Shown here piece after piece: positions 35,603 through 44,060 of a stretch of DNA of 64,000 nucleotides; the first letter of the stretch is position 1, and every line of letters begins with the position of its first letter. The notes beneath the pieces are model-generated. The model was not told where the DNA came from, made no database searches, and saw nothing but the letters and a program-made list of their open reading frames with translations. The stretch is from Vibrio genomosp. F10 str. ZF-129 (GTDB taxonomy: Bacteria; Pseudomonadota; Gammaproteobacteria; Enterobacterales; Vibrionaceae). The stretch covers positions 122,490-186,489 of the forward strand of contig NZ_AJYQ02000137.1 in the NCBI RefSeq assembly GCF_000287055.2, written 5' to 3'. Position numbers and translations under genes: made by a program.

Positions 35603-37495
35603 CTAAAAACTCGTGTTCATATTCCCAACATCCATATTTAAGTCAGTACCTTTATCTGTTTTTGCCTGGTCGACCGCTATAGGTTTATCAGATTTAATCG
35701 TCAGTGATACTTCAGACTTACTTTTCATGGTCTGTGGGGCCAACGGCTGATAAGGTCGATATTGATTTTGGGCCGCAAGCCCTCCGCTTTGATAGCCACT
35801 GTACCCTTGTCGCTCTGTTCGGTTATGAGTTTCAGTGGTCGTAATACCTAGCCTGGCGTTCTTGTCTTTAATTTTATCCATCTTGTTAGCAAGTTTATCG
35901 ACAGACTTTCCGGCTTCATCTGTGGCGGTTTTCCAATCATCTGGAATCAGAGAGTCAGGCAGTTTGTTAATGAGCTTCTTGAACTCATTCCACAACCAAA
36001 GAATTCCGTCCCCGATCTCTTTTATTACTTTATCCAAGCCTATAAATTTATCGACTAGGTATATGATAGCGATAACTGCGGCCATGACCGCCGAGACAAT
36101 TAAGCCGATCGGGTTCGCCAATATCACCGCGTTTAGTGCAATCATAGCGACTTTAAACATGGCAACCGCAGCAACGATCTCGCGGAAGTATTGAGACACA
36201 AAGATAATGCCCTTACCAAGCAATGTTAGCCCGTTATAAAGACCAGTAACTGCGTGAGTCACTTTGGTTATTGTTTCATCCCGCCATTTAGCGTTCTTGA
36301 ATTTGGTAGTGAATTCACCAAAAGCTTGAGTTGCTTTTTCCATGATAGGGGCGAGGGCTGCATACTTGATGGACTTGATACTTTCTTGGATACGCTGTAG
36401 CGCGTCATTGTAAGCTTCTGCTTTAGCCGCATATTCTGCTTTTGCACCGCCGCCTAAGTCTGCCAACTCTTTACGTGATTTGGCTAATCCGTCAGTACCT
36501 TCTCTGAGTAGTAGCAGCATCTTTCGCCCGTCTTGCCCAAAGGCGGCGTCAGCGAATGCCATTTGTTCTTGAGCTGTTTCGAGTTTGGAAAATGACTGCA
36601 ATAGCTGTTCGTAGGCTTGCTGAGTATCTTTGGCGCCTTTTAAGTCACCGAAAGCGCTATTACCGCTCCTTTTCAGATACGAACCAAGAATTCCACTTTC
36701 AGTGCTTTGTAATACGCCTAGACGTTTTGTGAATCGAGTGAGTGCCGATGACATGGCCTCTTCGTCAACGCCTGCATGTGATGCTTGTTTGCGCATGGCT
36801 TGCAGCTCACCAATCGACATCTTGAGAGTAGCTGATTTTTTCGCGAGTGCGTCCATTTCAGTCGCCGCACTGTTTAACTCAGTCACTAAGCCTGCAACGC
36901 TAAAGCCGCCAAGTAAGGCCGCTCCCTTACCTGTCATTGCGCCGCCAACTTTAGGGAATTTGATTTTACCATTCAGCTTCTGGACTGGGGACAAGGCGGA
37001 TTTTAAACGAGAGTAACGCTTTGTGAGTTTATTGATTTCATCGCCATGGCTTTTGTATCGTTTATTCAGACGTTGATACTCATCGTCAAGTGACCCAATC
37101 GTAATGCCAGTTTTGCTAAAGTGTTTTCTTAGCTGTGACAAACTTTTTTTGTTGTGGTTTTGATTCGTTGTGAGCTTCTTCAGTTTAGCCGTCTGCTTGG
37201 CGATTCTTTCGGTTAGCTGGGCACTTGGCGCTTTAAGCTCTTGAGATTTTTTCTTGAGCTGCTTTAGCTTTTCAACTTCAGCTTTGATAGTGGTGTTATT
37301 GCGATCTTTGGCTTTCTTGAGCTCTTTGTAGGAGTCAATCATTGCCATTGTGCTGGCATCATCAGCTTGTGCCTTTTGCACTTTTTTTATTTTCTTGGCG
37401 TAGAGGTCTGACTCGCTAGCCATCCCTTTGAGTACAGGAGATGCTTTGTCTTTCATCCCCATTACAACCGATAAGTTCATCTTCATTGGATGCAT
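35603..37495 (-). CDS. T: Phage tail tape measure protein
   Basis: This 630-residue protein sets tail length and guides assembly. The N-terminal 200 residues are charged coiled coil, very rich in Lys and Gln. A hydrophobic segment at about 440-475 (MFKVAMIALNAVILANPIG) is typical of tape measure proteins that help DNA passage. The last 60 residues are polar. It follows E/E', as in P2 and Mu. It is short for a contractile phage, implying a short tail. It is the last gene of the leftmost late operon. Confidence 0.88.
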   Translation of the reverse strand: MHPMKMNLSVVMGMKDKASPVLKGMASESDLYAKKIKKVQKAQADDASTMAMIDSYKELKKAKDRNNTTIKAEVEKLKQLKKKSQELKAPSAQLTERIAKQTAKLKKLTTNQNHNKKSLSQLRKHFSKTGITIGSLDDEYQRLNKRYKSHGDEINKLTKRYSRLKSALSPVQKLNGKIKFPKVGGAMTGKGAALLGGFSVAGLVTELNSAATEMDALAKKSATLKMSIGELQAMRKQASHAGVDEEAMSSALTRFTKRLGVLQSTESGILGSYLKRSGNSAFGDLKGAKDTQQAYEQLLQSFSKLETAQEQMAFADAAFGQDGRKMLLLLREGTDGLAKSRKELADLGGGAKAEYAAKAEAYNDALQRIQESIKSIKYAALAPIMEKATQAFGEFTTKFKNAKWRDETITKVTHAVTGLYNGLTLLGKGIIFVSQYFREIVAAVAMFKVAMIALNAVILANPIGLIVSAVMAAVIAIIYLVDKFIGLDKVIKEIGDGILWLWNEFKKLINKLPDSLIPDDWKTATDEAGKSVDKLANKMDKIKDKNARLGITTTETHNRTERQGYSGYQSGGLAAQNQYRPYQPLAPQTMKSKSEVSLTIKSDKPIAVDQAKTDKGTDLNMDVGNMNTSF

Positions 37496-37520
37496 CCTTT
37501 TTTGACATAAAAAAGAGAGC

Positions 37521-37682
37521 TTATTCGCTCTCTTCTTGTTCGGTTCTTTGTCGTGCTTTTTCGCGGAACAGCAATAGGTCTTCGTAACTGAGTTGGTCTA
37601 TTTCGCTTGGTGGCCAGTGAAACACCATGGCTAAGTCAGCGTAATAGTCTTCCACTCTCTCGATTACAGTTCCACATTCACG
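37521..37682 (-). CDS. E': Tail assembly frameshift extension E'
   Basis: The -1 frame directly behind gene E is open for 53 codons and encodes ADLAMVFHWPPSEIDQLS and a Lys/Arg-rich tail, the typical GpE sequence. The slippery heptamer T TTT TTC lies at 37688-37682 in the zero frame, 16-18 nt before the E stop. A -1 slip would give an E-E' fusion of 142 residues, as in P2 and many other tailed phages. The extension has no good start of its own apart from an internal GTG and ATG. Confidence 0.82.
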   Translation of the reverse strand, partial: RECGTVIERVEDYYADLAMVFHWPPSEIDQLSYEDLLLFREKARQRTEQEESE

Positions 37683-37948
37683 AAAAAAGAGGCGATAGTC
37701 GTCAGTATTGGTGCCCAGTTCTCAACAGGCATATTTAAAACATCACGTTCGTTTAGATTTGATATCCGTGGTAACAGTATTTCACCTGCTTCAAACTTCA
37801 TCTCACACACATCAACGAGACTAAGGCCGCGAAGATTGCCAGATTTAGGCTTTTGAATATCAAGCGTTTTGATTTCTACGCCATCCTTTTCAATGGGAGT
37901 GGGTAGTTCTGCTTTTTTAATGTCTGATTGGTCTTTAATGGGGTTCAT
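37664..37948 (-). CDS. E: Tail assembly chaperone E
   Basis: This 94-residue protein of the P2 gpE / Mu gp41 family has LRGLSLVDVCEMKFEAGEILLPRISNL as its core. Such proteins keep the tape measure soluble while the tube polymerises around it. The start has GGAG 7 bp upstream and overlaps the end of the preceding gene. The frameshift site near its 3' end yields E-E'. Confidence 0.88.
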   Translation of the reverse strand: MNPIKDQSDIKKAELPTPIEKDGVEIKTLDIQKPKSGNLRGLSLVDVCEMKFEAGEILLPRISNLNERDVLNMPVENWAPILTTIASFFVNVEL

Positions 37949-38633
37949 AGCCCAGCTCCTGTTTTAAATCGTTGAGCTTAGTTTTGCGGCCACCTTTAGT
38001 TGAATCTAGCTTCATCACGAGTTCAAAGAGGTTATGCGCTTGCTCTTTTTGTCCTTCATCAAAGTACCAATCACCGACTAAGCGGAACATTTTTACTTTA
38101 AGAGGTGCGTTAGTGGCGAGTTCACCGGAAAGCAGGTCTTTCACCGCATTGATTAGATATTCGCGTTTAAACACCTTTTTTGCTTTATAGGCATTGTTTG
38201 AGTATTGGAACACGTAACCTAAAAATGCGGTTTGCCCATTCATCTTCCAGCTTGTTGGCGTTTCCAGGCCTGCGCCAATTGCCGTGCGAAAATCATCATG
38301 AATGACTTCTAATTGGCCTAAATCGATTTGCCATAAGTAGAACCACCACATTACGTCTAAATTGCCGTAGTTGCCTTTATGGGTGTCGAGTAACTTCTCA
38401 ACTAGTGGGCGGTACTTCTTGATTAGCTCTTCTTTGAAAGGGTCTTTCTCTTTAGAGCCTGACAGGGTTTTTAGGTAGCTAAGGTCTTGCTTTAGCGCGG
38501 CTTGAGTTTCTTCCCAAGGTTTGTCGTGAAAAGCAGGGCGAGCCGTCACGCTCACCGCTGGCTTGTCTACCTGCTTCGAGACTTGTGGCGTTGACTGTAA
38601 CTGGTGCTTTCTTTTCATGAGGATAGATAGCAT
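37935..38633 (-). CDS. M: Small terminase subunit (P2 gpM-like), displaced
   Basis: This 232-residue protein resembles P2 gpM, which recognises the packaging site and works with the large terminase P. The central helical block (DVMWWFYLWQIDLGQLEVI and AIGAGLETP) and the C-terminal repeat-like segment (EQAHNLFELVMKLDS) align by eye with the same blocks in gpM. In P2 the gene lies between the capsid gene N and head-completion gene L; here that place is empty and M lies between tail tube and E. The start has AAGGAG 7 bp upstream. Confidence 0.78.
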   Translation of the reverse strand: MLSILMKRKHQLQSTPQVSKQVDKPAVSVTARPAFHDKPWEETQAALKQDLSYLKTLSGSKEKDPFKEELIKKYRPLVEKLLDTHKGNYGNLDVMWWFYLWQIDLGQLEVIHDDFRTAIGAGLETPTSWKMNGQTAFLGYVFQYSNNAYKAKKVFKREYLINAVKDLLSGELATNAPLKVKMFRLVGDWYFDEGQKEQAHNLFELVMKLDSTKGGRKTKLNDLKQELGYEPH

Positions 38634-38644
38634 GAGGTTACTCC

Positions 38645-39010
38645 TTACTGAGGGATCAGCTCTTCGCCGTTCAGCATAATTTCAAGCTGACCGTCTTTCA
38701 CAGTGAGCGACAAAGGATCTGCTGAGAAAGCTTCTTTAAGTGTGTACGTCTTACCGCTATTGGTTTCTAGCGTGACGTTTTCATCAACTAGATTGGCGAT
38801 TGCTTCTTCATCAGTATCTTTTGCATGAATTATGGTTGCCTTGATGAACGGTGCATCAGAGTACTCTTCTGAGTACCCCAAAACACCGTCATCGCCCATT
38901 ACAGGTGTGCGCTTGAGGTTGCCAAAGCCAATCTCTGCACCTTCTTTAATCGGCAGTCGTCCTAACGAACCCGCGTTAATGACTGCACGGCTAGTAATTT
39001 TCGTTGACAT
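38645..39010 (-). CDS. Tail tube protein, Mu gpM type
   Basis: This 121-residue protein forms the inner tail tube. Length, order and sequence fit the Mu-type tube rather than the longer P2 FII protein. Motifs are RAVINAGSLGRLPIKEGAEI at the start and TLKEAFSADPLSLTVKDGQL near the end. It follows the sheath gene by 3 bp. Confidence 0.85.
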   Translation of the reverse strand: MSTKITSRAVINAGSLGRLPIKEGAEIGFGNLKRTPVMGDDGVLGYSEEYSDAPFIKATIIHAKDTDEEAIANLVDENVTLETNSGKTYTLKEAFSADPLSLTVKDGQLEIMLNGEELIPQ

Positions 39011-39013
39011 AAG

Positions 39014-40159
39014 TTACTTCCTAAATTGAACCTTACCGGCGGTAATGATTAGACCATTCACGAACTGTGGAGAATCTTGATAGTTCACACGTTGTTTGTT
39101 GGTATCGTCTAGTTCAACAATGAGTGACTTCTTGTAGCCGTCAAAGTCTTGAACAATACCGTTGTATTCCAGCTCTCGATACAAGGCGAGCAGCTCCGTT
39201 TTAAGCATGCTTGGTGTCACGATAACCTGACCGCGAGCAAACTTAGTTCCATCTTTCGCTAGCTTGTGTCGAGCGTACTTGCTGAGAATGCGTGAGCGTT
39301 GTTTCTGACGGAAATACATCGCTGTGGCAGGTGTCATCACATCGAGATAACTGTTATCTGCAATACCAGCGGCGTTTTCTGTGTAAGCGGTAATAGGGCG
39401 CTCAACCATCACTTCTTTTGCTGAGCTAACGGTGAATGTACTGATACCTTCGTATAACAGCATATTGCGCTCTGCAAATGTCCATTCACTTGCCGCCTTT
39501 GAGTAAACGCCACTAAGCTTTAAAGTTTGCAAAGGTCGGCAAGGGTCAGTAGCAAGCGAAGGGGCAATTTGACCAACCCAAGCACCAATTGCAGCCGCAT
39601 CACTGAGATCATTATTTGCTGAATCACAGGATTGATTGATAGGCATAAAGCTAATCAACGGGCAATTACTCACAGGGGCGAAGGTGATTAGCTCTGCGTG
39701 CGTACCTTTTTTCGGCATGTAAGCTAACCCAGGGATTTGGTTCATCGCGTCATAACGTTCTTCAAGCAACTCACCTAACTCTCGAATTGTTGTTTCATCA
39801 TTGAGCGAGCACATGATGTGGTGATATTGAACATCTCCCAAAGCGGCTAGAGCACTGGTGATATCACCAGCGTCAACACTGACTGCGAAGATAGGCATGA
39901 CTTCATCTTGCTTACGGAAGTATTTCACCATTTCCACAATTTCAGAGGTTACGCCATCTTTACCGAAGTTCTCTGCGGCGATGGTTTCGTCCATACACAA
40001 AGTCACGGTATTTGGCCCAACTTTGGCATCTGCAATCGCATTACCAATGGCTAAGATGATTTGCTGTTCTTCTGCACTGTTCGCTAGGCTATTATCGATC
40101 TCGATAAAACAACCTGGTACGCGAATATTGCTAGGAACTTCGTTGAAGCTAATACTCAT
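39014..40159 (-). CDS. Contractile tail sheath protein, Mu gpL type
   Basis: This 381-residue sheath subunit opens with SISFNEVPSNIRVPGCFIEI, closely matching the Mu gpL N-terminus. The C-terminal domain contains TAYTENAAGIADNSYLDVMT and RGQVIVTPSMLK, typical of sheath proteins. It is shorter than Mu gpL (about 495), so the variable outer domain is reduced. The start overlaps the upstream small gene. Confidence 0.9.
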   Translation of the reverse strand: MSISFNEVPSNIRVPGCFIEIDNSLANSAEEQQIILAIGNAIADAKVGPNTVTLCMDETIAAENFGKDGVTSEIVEMVKYFRKQDEVMPIFAVSVDAGDITSALAALGDVQYHHIMCSLNDETTIRELGELLEERYDAMNQIPGLAYMPKKGTHAELITFAPVSNCPLISFMPINQSCDSANNDLSDAAAIGAWVGQIAPSLATDPCRPLQTLKLSGVYSKAASEWTFAERNMLLYEGISTFTVSSAKEVMVERPITAYTENAAGIADNSYLDVMTPATAMYFRQKQRSRILSKYARHKLAKDGTKFARGQVIVTPSMLKTELLALYRELEYNGIVQDFDGYKKSLIVELDDTNKQRVNYQDSPQFVNGLIITAGKVQFRK

Positions 40160-40362
40160 TATTTAGCATCCTTCTTGGTGGTCGTTTGTTTTGTCGAAGT
40201 GTCAACAACCGTGCAGTCACCATCTTTGACACGACGTAGCCAATAGGTATTACGTGGTTTGCTTTCACCTGTCGTTTTTAAGGGTTCAAGAGTTTTAGGG
40301 TCTTTTACAGTGACGCCTTCTTTGGGCTTGATTTTGAATGTAACTACGTCTTTCTTTTCCAT
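40159..40362 (-). CDS. DUF2635 small tail protein (Mu gp38-like)
   Basis: From the ATG at 40362 this is a 67-residue protein with the DUF2635 pattern: KIKPKEGVTVKDPKTLEPL followed by NTYWLRRVKDGD. Such genes precede the sheath gene in Mu-like tails. The frame extends upstream to 40434, but the ATG overlaps the stop of the preceding gene as TAATG and begins the conserved domain. Confidence 0.83.
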   Translation of the reverse strand: MEKKDVVTFKIKPKEGVTVKDPKTLEPLKTTGESKPRNTYWLRRVKDGDCTVVDTSTKQTTTKKDAK

Positions 40363-40901
40363 TACGCTGCATCCTCTAGTGCAAAGTGTTCCGCTGCCAT
40401 TGCTAGTAGCTCTCGCTCTAGAGCTGGCGTCCAACCAATGAAGGTACGCTTTGGCATTGTGTAATTTCGTTTAGTCATTGTGCCGCCTTTCCAGCGACCA
40501 ACCTTGCTGTCAAAAAAGCCGTTTACTCGAGTAGTAAATGAAACCTGTGAGCCTGCGTTGTGCTCTCGTCCGATATCGCCAGCGACACCTTTAATCCCGA
40601 CTTCAAAATTGTCTTCAGTCACAATGGTTCGCATTGACCGACTAAACCCTAACATCATGTTTTTGTTGTTGGCGGTGTGCGCGCCTTCCATATTTTCCCG
40701 AATCTTGACTTTCTTTCTTCGCGTTCGGCTTTGGTATGGGTTGTTATCAATATCTCGCTGAGCTCGAATTTGACTGCGGAAAAACTGCCTAGCGCGATTT
40801 GCCATTCGCTTGTTCAGGTCGAGTTTTTCAGACGCAGTGAGCACTAAGCTTTCAACCACCTGCGTTAATTGTTCGGGCGTTTTTAGCGTGAGTTCTGACA
40901 T
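40362..40901 (-). CDS. S: Tail completion protein S-like
   Basis: This 179-residue phage virion morphogenesis protein of the P2 gpS family has the basic segment MANRARQFFRSQIRAQRDID and MPKRTFIGWTPALERELL near the end. It takes part in finishing the tail at the head joint. It overlaps gene R at its start and the DUF2635 gene at its end. Confidence 0.87.
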   Translation of the reverse strand: MSELTLKTPEQLTQVVESLVLTASEKLDLNKRMANRARQFFRSQIRAQRDIDNNPYQSRTRRKKVKIRENMEGAHTANNKNMMLGFSRSMRTIVTEDNFEVGIKGVAGDIGREHNAGSQVSFTTRVNGFFDSKVGRWKGGTMTKRNYTMPKRTFIGWTPALERELLAMAAEHFALEDAA

Positions 40902-41362
40902 GGCAAGTCATTCTCGTGACCGACAAAGTAAACCAGTTCACCTAACTCATCTTCATCAACTGCGGCTTCAAACTGGTTATCACATCGGTATAGATCACCG
41001 GCTTGTTTCCAATCGCCTTGCTCATCTTCGATCAGGTTGTACTCTTCACGAATATCGAGTTTTAGCTTTATGTCGTACCGCCCTTGGTCTAGACGCTCGA
41101 CAGCAAATGTCGGCATGGCTAAACCTTTCTCGCTTCGGTGTTGGTCATACTTGTTTAGCCAACTGACAATGTGCATAAACAAATTGTCTGGATTGAGAGA
41201 GGCATTTTGTACAAAGATAATGGCGGTATATTCAACTTCAAAACCGTCAATTTCATCGCCTTGAGTGCAAAAAATAGCGCCGTCTTCTGCCCATGAGTCA
41301 AAGCTTTTTGCATCAACAATATGCGTTTTGAACAGGTCTGTTAGGTTTTGCAAAGCTTTCAT
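40883..41362 (-). CDS. R: Tail completion protein R-like
   Basis: This 159-residue protein is of the P2 gpR family, shown by LFMHIVSWLNKYD and the acidic C-terminal part. It likely caps the tail for head joining. The start overlaps the stop of gene L by one base and its end overlaps gene S by 19 bp. Confidence 0.82.
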   Translation of the reverse strand: MKALQNLTDLFKTHIVDAKSFDSWAEDGAIFCTQGDEIDGFEVEYTAIIFVQNASLNPDNLFMHIVSWLNKYDQHRSEKGLAMPTFAVERLDQGRYDIKLKLDIREEYNLIEDEQGDWKQAGDLYRCDNQFEAAVDEDELGELVYFVGHENDLPCQNSR

Positions 41363-41814
41363 TACACCCTCTCAAAGCAGTAGGTTTCTTCACCATGAAT
41401 GAGCATGTCTACCGCCTGGCGGTACTGGACTTCACATTCTTCTTTCTTGTCTGTTAGGGCCTCTTGCCTTTCTGCCGCGTCTTTAGTCGCATCACCGCTC
41501 ATTTGTGTGCTAATAAGTTGTGCGGCGGTAAGCGCAAACACGGCTTGCTTGTAGAGTGTCTCGCCTGACTCTTCATCATCAAACCGTGCTTGCGACAACT
41601 CGGCCAAGTTAGCAAAAGGTTCTAGGGTGTCTTTTAGCTCTGAATGAACTTTCACACGCGATACTTTGGCGTGGTGTAGAATGCCTGCCTCTGTCTCATT
41701 GCTTTGGAAATGGAACAGAGACTGAAACTCTGAAACTTTTAGTGCTGGATACTTGCCAGAAGCAGGTAGCTCAGAGTCGTATATATCGTTTTTGTTTCCG
41801 ACATACTCAGCCAT
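41362..41814 (-). CDS. L: Head completion protein L
   Basis: This 150-residue protein is of the P2 gpL family. Its helical region contains RFDDEESGETLYKQAVFALTAAQLIS, and the end has the VQYRQAVDMLIHGEETY segment typical of the family. It seals the DNA-filled head. It is the first gene after the capsid gene here; in P2 the terminase small gene M would lie between them. Confidence 0.87.
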   Translation of the reverse strand: MAEYVGNKNDIYDSELPASGKYPALKVSEFQSLFHFQSNETEAGILHHAKVSRVKVHSELKDTLEPFANLAELSQARFDDEESGETLYKQAVFALTAAQLISTQMSGDATKDAAERQEALTDKKEECEVQYRQAVDMLIHGEETYCFERV

Positions 41815-41843
41815 GACTCAACCTTATTCAGTGGGTTAGGGGG

Positions 41844-41911
41844 ATGCAGGCAGCACTCGCGATTATCATTAAGTGCATAAGCACACATGAAGCAGCGAGA
41901 GAGCCTGCATT
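41844..41911. other. Long imperfect hairpin between N and L
   Basis: ATGCAGGC (41844-41851) pairs with GCCTGCAT (41904-41911), with further pairing inside (CTCGC with GCGAG, GTGC with GCAC). It occupies the 138 bp gap where gene M lies in P2. The message may be processed or attenuated here. Confidence 0.4.
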
Positions 41912-41952
41912 TGTGGGGTGTATATTTCTATCTAATGTCTACGTTTAGGCGG

Positions 41953-43014
41953 TTATACCCAAGCGCCTTCAATCCAGAGCTTGACGTTCTTGAACTCGAT
42001 AGCCGCAGCTTTGCCGACTTCTTCAATGACGTAAGCCATGTTCATGGATTCGAAGTTTTCAATTTGGTCTTTCTCGTCGTTCTTTTTACCAACAGAGCGG
42101 CGAAGAGAGCCTTCTTGAATGTAGATAGATAGGTTGTCGTAACTGGTCACCATGATGCCTGTTGACGGGAAGCCAGGTACTTTCACCGCTGGCAAGCCGC
42201 CGTAGGTGCCAATAACCTGCAACTCTTGAATTTTGCCTTTTTCGCTAGGGGTATTGCCATGTGCTTCATAGAACTTGGCTTTTTCGTAAGCAAGCAGATC
42301 AGAGCCTATGATTGCGATTAGGTTTGAATCGTTTTCACACGCATCGTGCAGTAGGGTTCTTGTATTGAGTACCGCAAGATCTAGGTTAATAAAGTCCCCT
42401 TTCTCTTTGCCAACAGAGCCGTCACCACCTTCACCGATACGAACTATTCCGGCAGATTTACCTTCAGTGATTAAGCGACCAGCATTGTTGTCTCGCATGG
42501 CCTGAAACCAACCTTTATTGACGTCTTCACCGTTGGGATTGGCGCCAGAGTCGGTGTCGACAGCGACACTTTCACCATACCAACCAATGGTGATTTTGTT
42601 GGCCGCGATTTGTTCGCGAGTTTGTTCAGAGATGATTTTATTAAAGCGTTTGTCATGTGCCCAGGCATCCAGCTTGGCGTAGCGAATGGCGGTGTCAAAA
42701 TTGGTTTGTTCACACATGTAATCCATGGCACCCATGCTTGAATGGTCTTTCGGGGTGCGCTTACCTGCGCCAGTGGTATCAGTGCGGCTTGCAATCATAC
42801 CTGTCACACCGAGGCCAATGGATTGCCCTTTTTGGTTTTTAACCGCAATGACGTTGATGGCTTTTAGAAACCAGTTTGATTCACGCAATTGAACAATGAT
42901 TTTCTGTGTGCCGTTTGGGGCTACGTTGAACTTTTGTGTTGCGTCATCCACATCGTTTTGTGTGGCAACGGCTTTGATGAAAGCATTCAGCTTTACTTGA
43001 GTACCTTTTTGCAT
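41953..43014 (-). CDS. N: Major capsid protein N
   Basis: This 353-residue protein is the P2 gpN-type HK97-fold capsid subunit. The start (AFIKAVATQNDVDDATQKF) matches the family N-terminal region cleaved on maturation. Further motifs are QLRESNWFLKAINVIAV and KNQKGQSIGLG. It is assembled on scaffold O, encoded 54 bp upstream. Confidence 0.95.
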   Translation of the reverse strand: MQKGTQVKLNAFIKAVATQNDVDDATQKFNVAPNGTQKIIVQLRESNWFLKAINVIAVKNQKGQSIGLGVTGMIASRTDTTGAGKRTPKDHSSMGAMDYMCEQTNFDTAIRYAKLDAWAHDKRFNKIISEQTREQIAANKITIGWYGESVAVDTDSGANPNGEDVNKGWFQAMRDNNAGRLITEGKSAGIVRIGEGGDGSVGKEKGDFINLDLAVLNTRTLLHDACENDSNLIAIIGSDLLAYEKAKFYEAHGNTPSEKGKIQELQVIGTYGGLPAVKVPGFPSTGIMVTSYDNLSIYIQEGSLRRSVGKKNDEKDQIENFESMNMAYVIEEVGKAAAIEFKNVKLWIEGAWV

Positions 43015-43068
43015 AGTTTTATCTCAATCAAATTGGTTGTAGTAGGGGTTCGACCTGTTAGAAACTGG

Positions 43069-43926
43069 CTATAAATACGTATCTGCTTCGCCGCCTTCTC
43101 CAGCTAGTTGGCGTTGCTCTTCGTCGGTCAGCTTGCTGAATTTTTCAAGCTGGCCGCTGAGTTCGCCAACTTGTGTAGAGAGTGTTTCTACTTGACCTTT
43201 TAGTTCGGTGACTTCTTTGCTGCCTTCGGTTTCGTCGGTCTGGCCTTCTTCACCTTCGTTTGAATCACCGTTTTTAGACAACTTAGTGATCAATAGGCTT
43301 AGGTTGCTGTTAAGTTCTTTGTTCTGCTCAACGCTTTGCTTAAGCAGCTCTTCGGTTTCTTTAGACATGGTTTCCGATTCCTCTTGTTTGGAAAGCTGCT
43401 CTTCTTGTTCTCCAGGTGCGAGTTTGAGCAGGTTATAAAGTTTGGTTAGCAGTGAACGTTCTTGTGTCGATTCACCTTTTTTAGAGAGTTGTTCTGTTTC
43501 GTTAAGCGTTAGGCCTGTTGATACGTGAATGGCTTTTTCTTCACTACGTTGCGCAGATAAGTGCACTTGGGTTGTGCCTAATGATGCTGGCTTATCCGTG
43601 AACGCAAGACCCGTTAGGTACGCTTTTCCTGTATTGGCAAAGTCTTCCAAGTACTCACACGAGGTATGCAATAGCTGGCCGTTTTCAATATTTCTTAGCA
43701 AGAAAGAGTTAGGTTTAATTTCAGCCCAAAGTTCATCGTCACGCTTTTCAACCGACAGTACAGAGCCTCCTTTCCAGCTCCAATCCGAGTGGTCTTCATT
43801 AATGCGAGCTGTGTACTTTAGCGGGTCGTACGTTTCTGCGATGTCATCGATGACTTTCTGTGGGGTATCTCTTCCGTCAATGGTAGGCCCTGCTTTTAAA
43901 ATACAAATTGGCTCTGACTTGAACAT
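43069..43926 (-). CDS. O: Capsid scaffold and protease O
   Basis: This 285-residue protein combines a serine protease and a scaffold, as P2 gpO. The N-terminal half has the catalytic Asp (PTIDGRDTPQ), His (NEDHSDW) and Ser (LHTSCEYLEDF) regions. The C-terminal part is a coiled coil rich in Glu, Ser and Lys that acts as the scaffold. It heads the left late operon and is divergent from terminase gene P across a 134 bp region that should contain Ogr-dependent promoters. Confidence 0.93.
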   Translation of the reverse strand: MFKSEPICILKAGPTIDGRDTPQKVIDDIAETYDPLKYTARINEDHSDWSWKGGSVLSVEKRDDELWAEIKPNSFLLRNIENGQLLHTSCEYLEDFANTGKAYLTGLAFTDKPASLGTTQVHLSAQRSEEKAIHVSTGLTLNETEQLSKKGESTQERSLLTKLYNLLKLAPGEQEEQLSKQEESETMSKETEELLKQSVEQNKELNSNLSLLITKLSKNGDSNEGEEGQTDETEGSKEVTELKGQVETLSTQVGELSGQLEKFSKLTDEEQRQLAGEGGEADTYL

Positions 43927-44060
43927 GCCTAAACTCTCCTAATTTCGATGACTCCAATCTAACCAATGGCTCTTTCTTTTTGTATTCATCCCCTTTCTAA
44001 AACATCGATATAGAACGTGCTCAAGCTGAGTAATTACGGGGGCTATAGCACTATGCAAGC

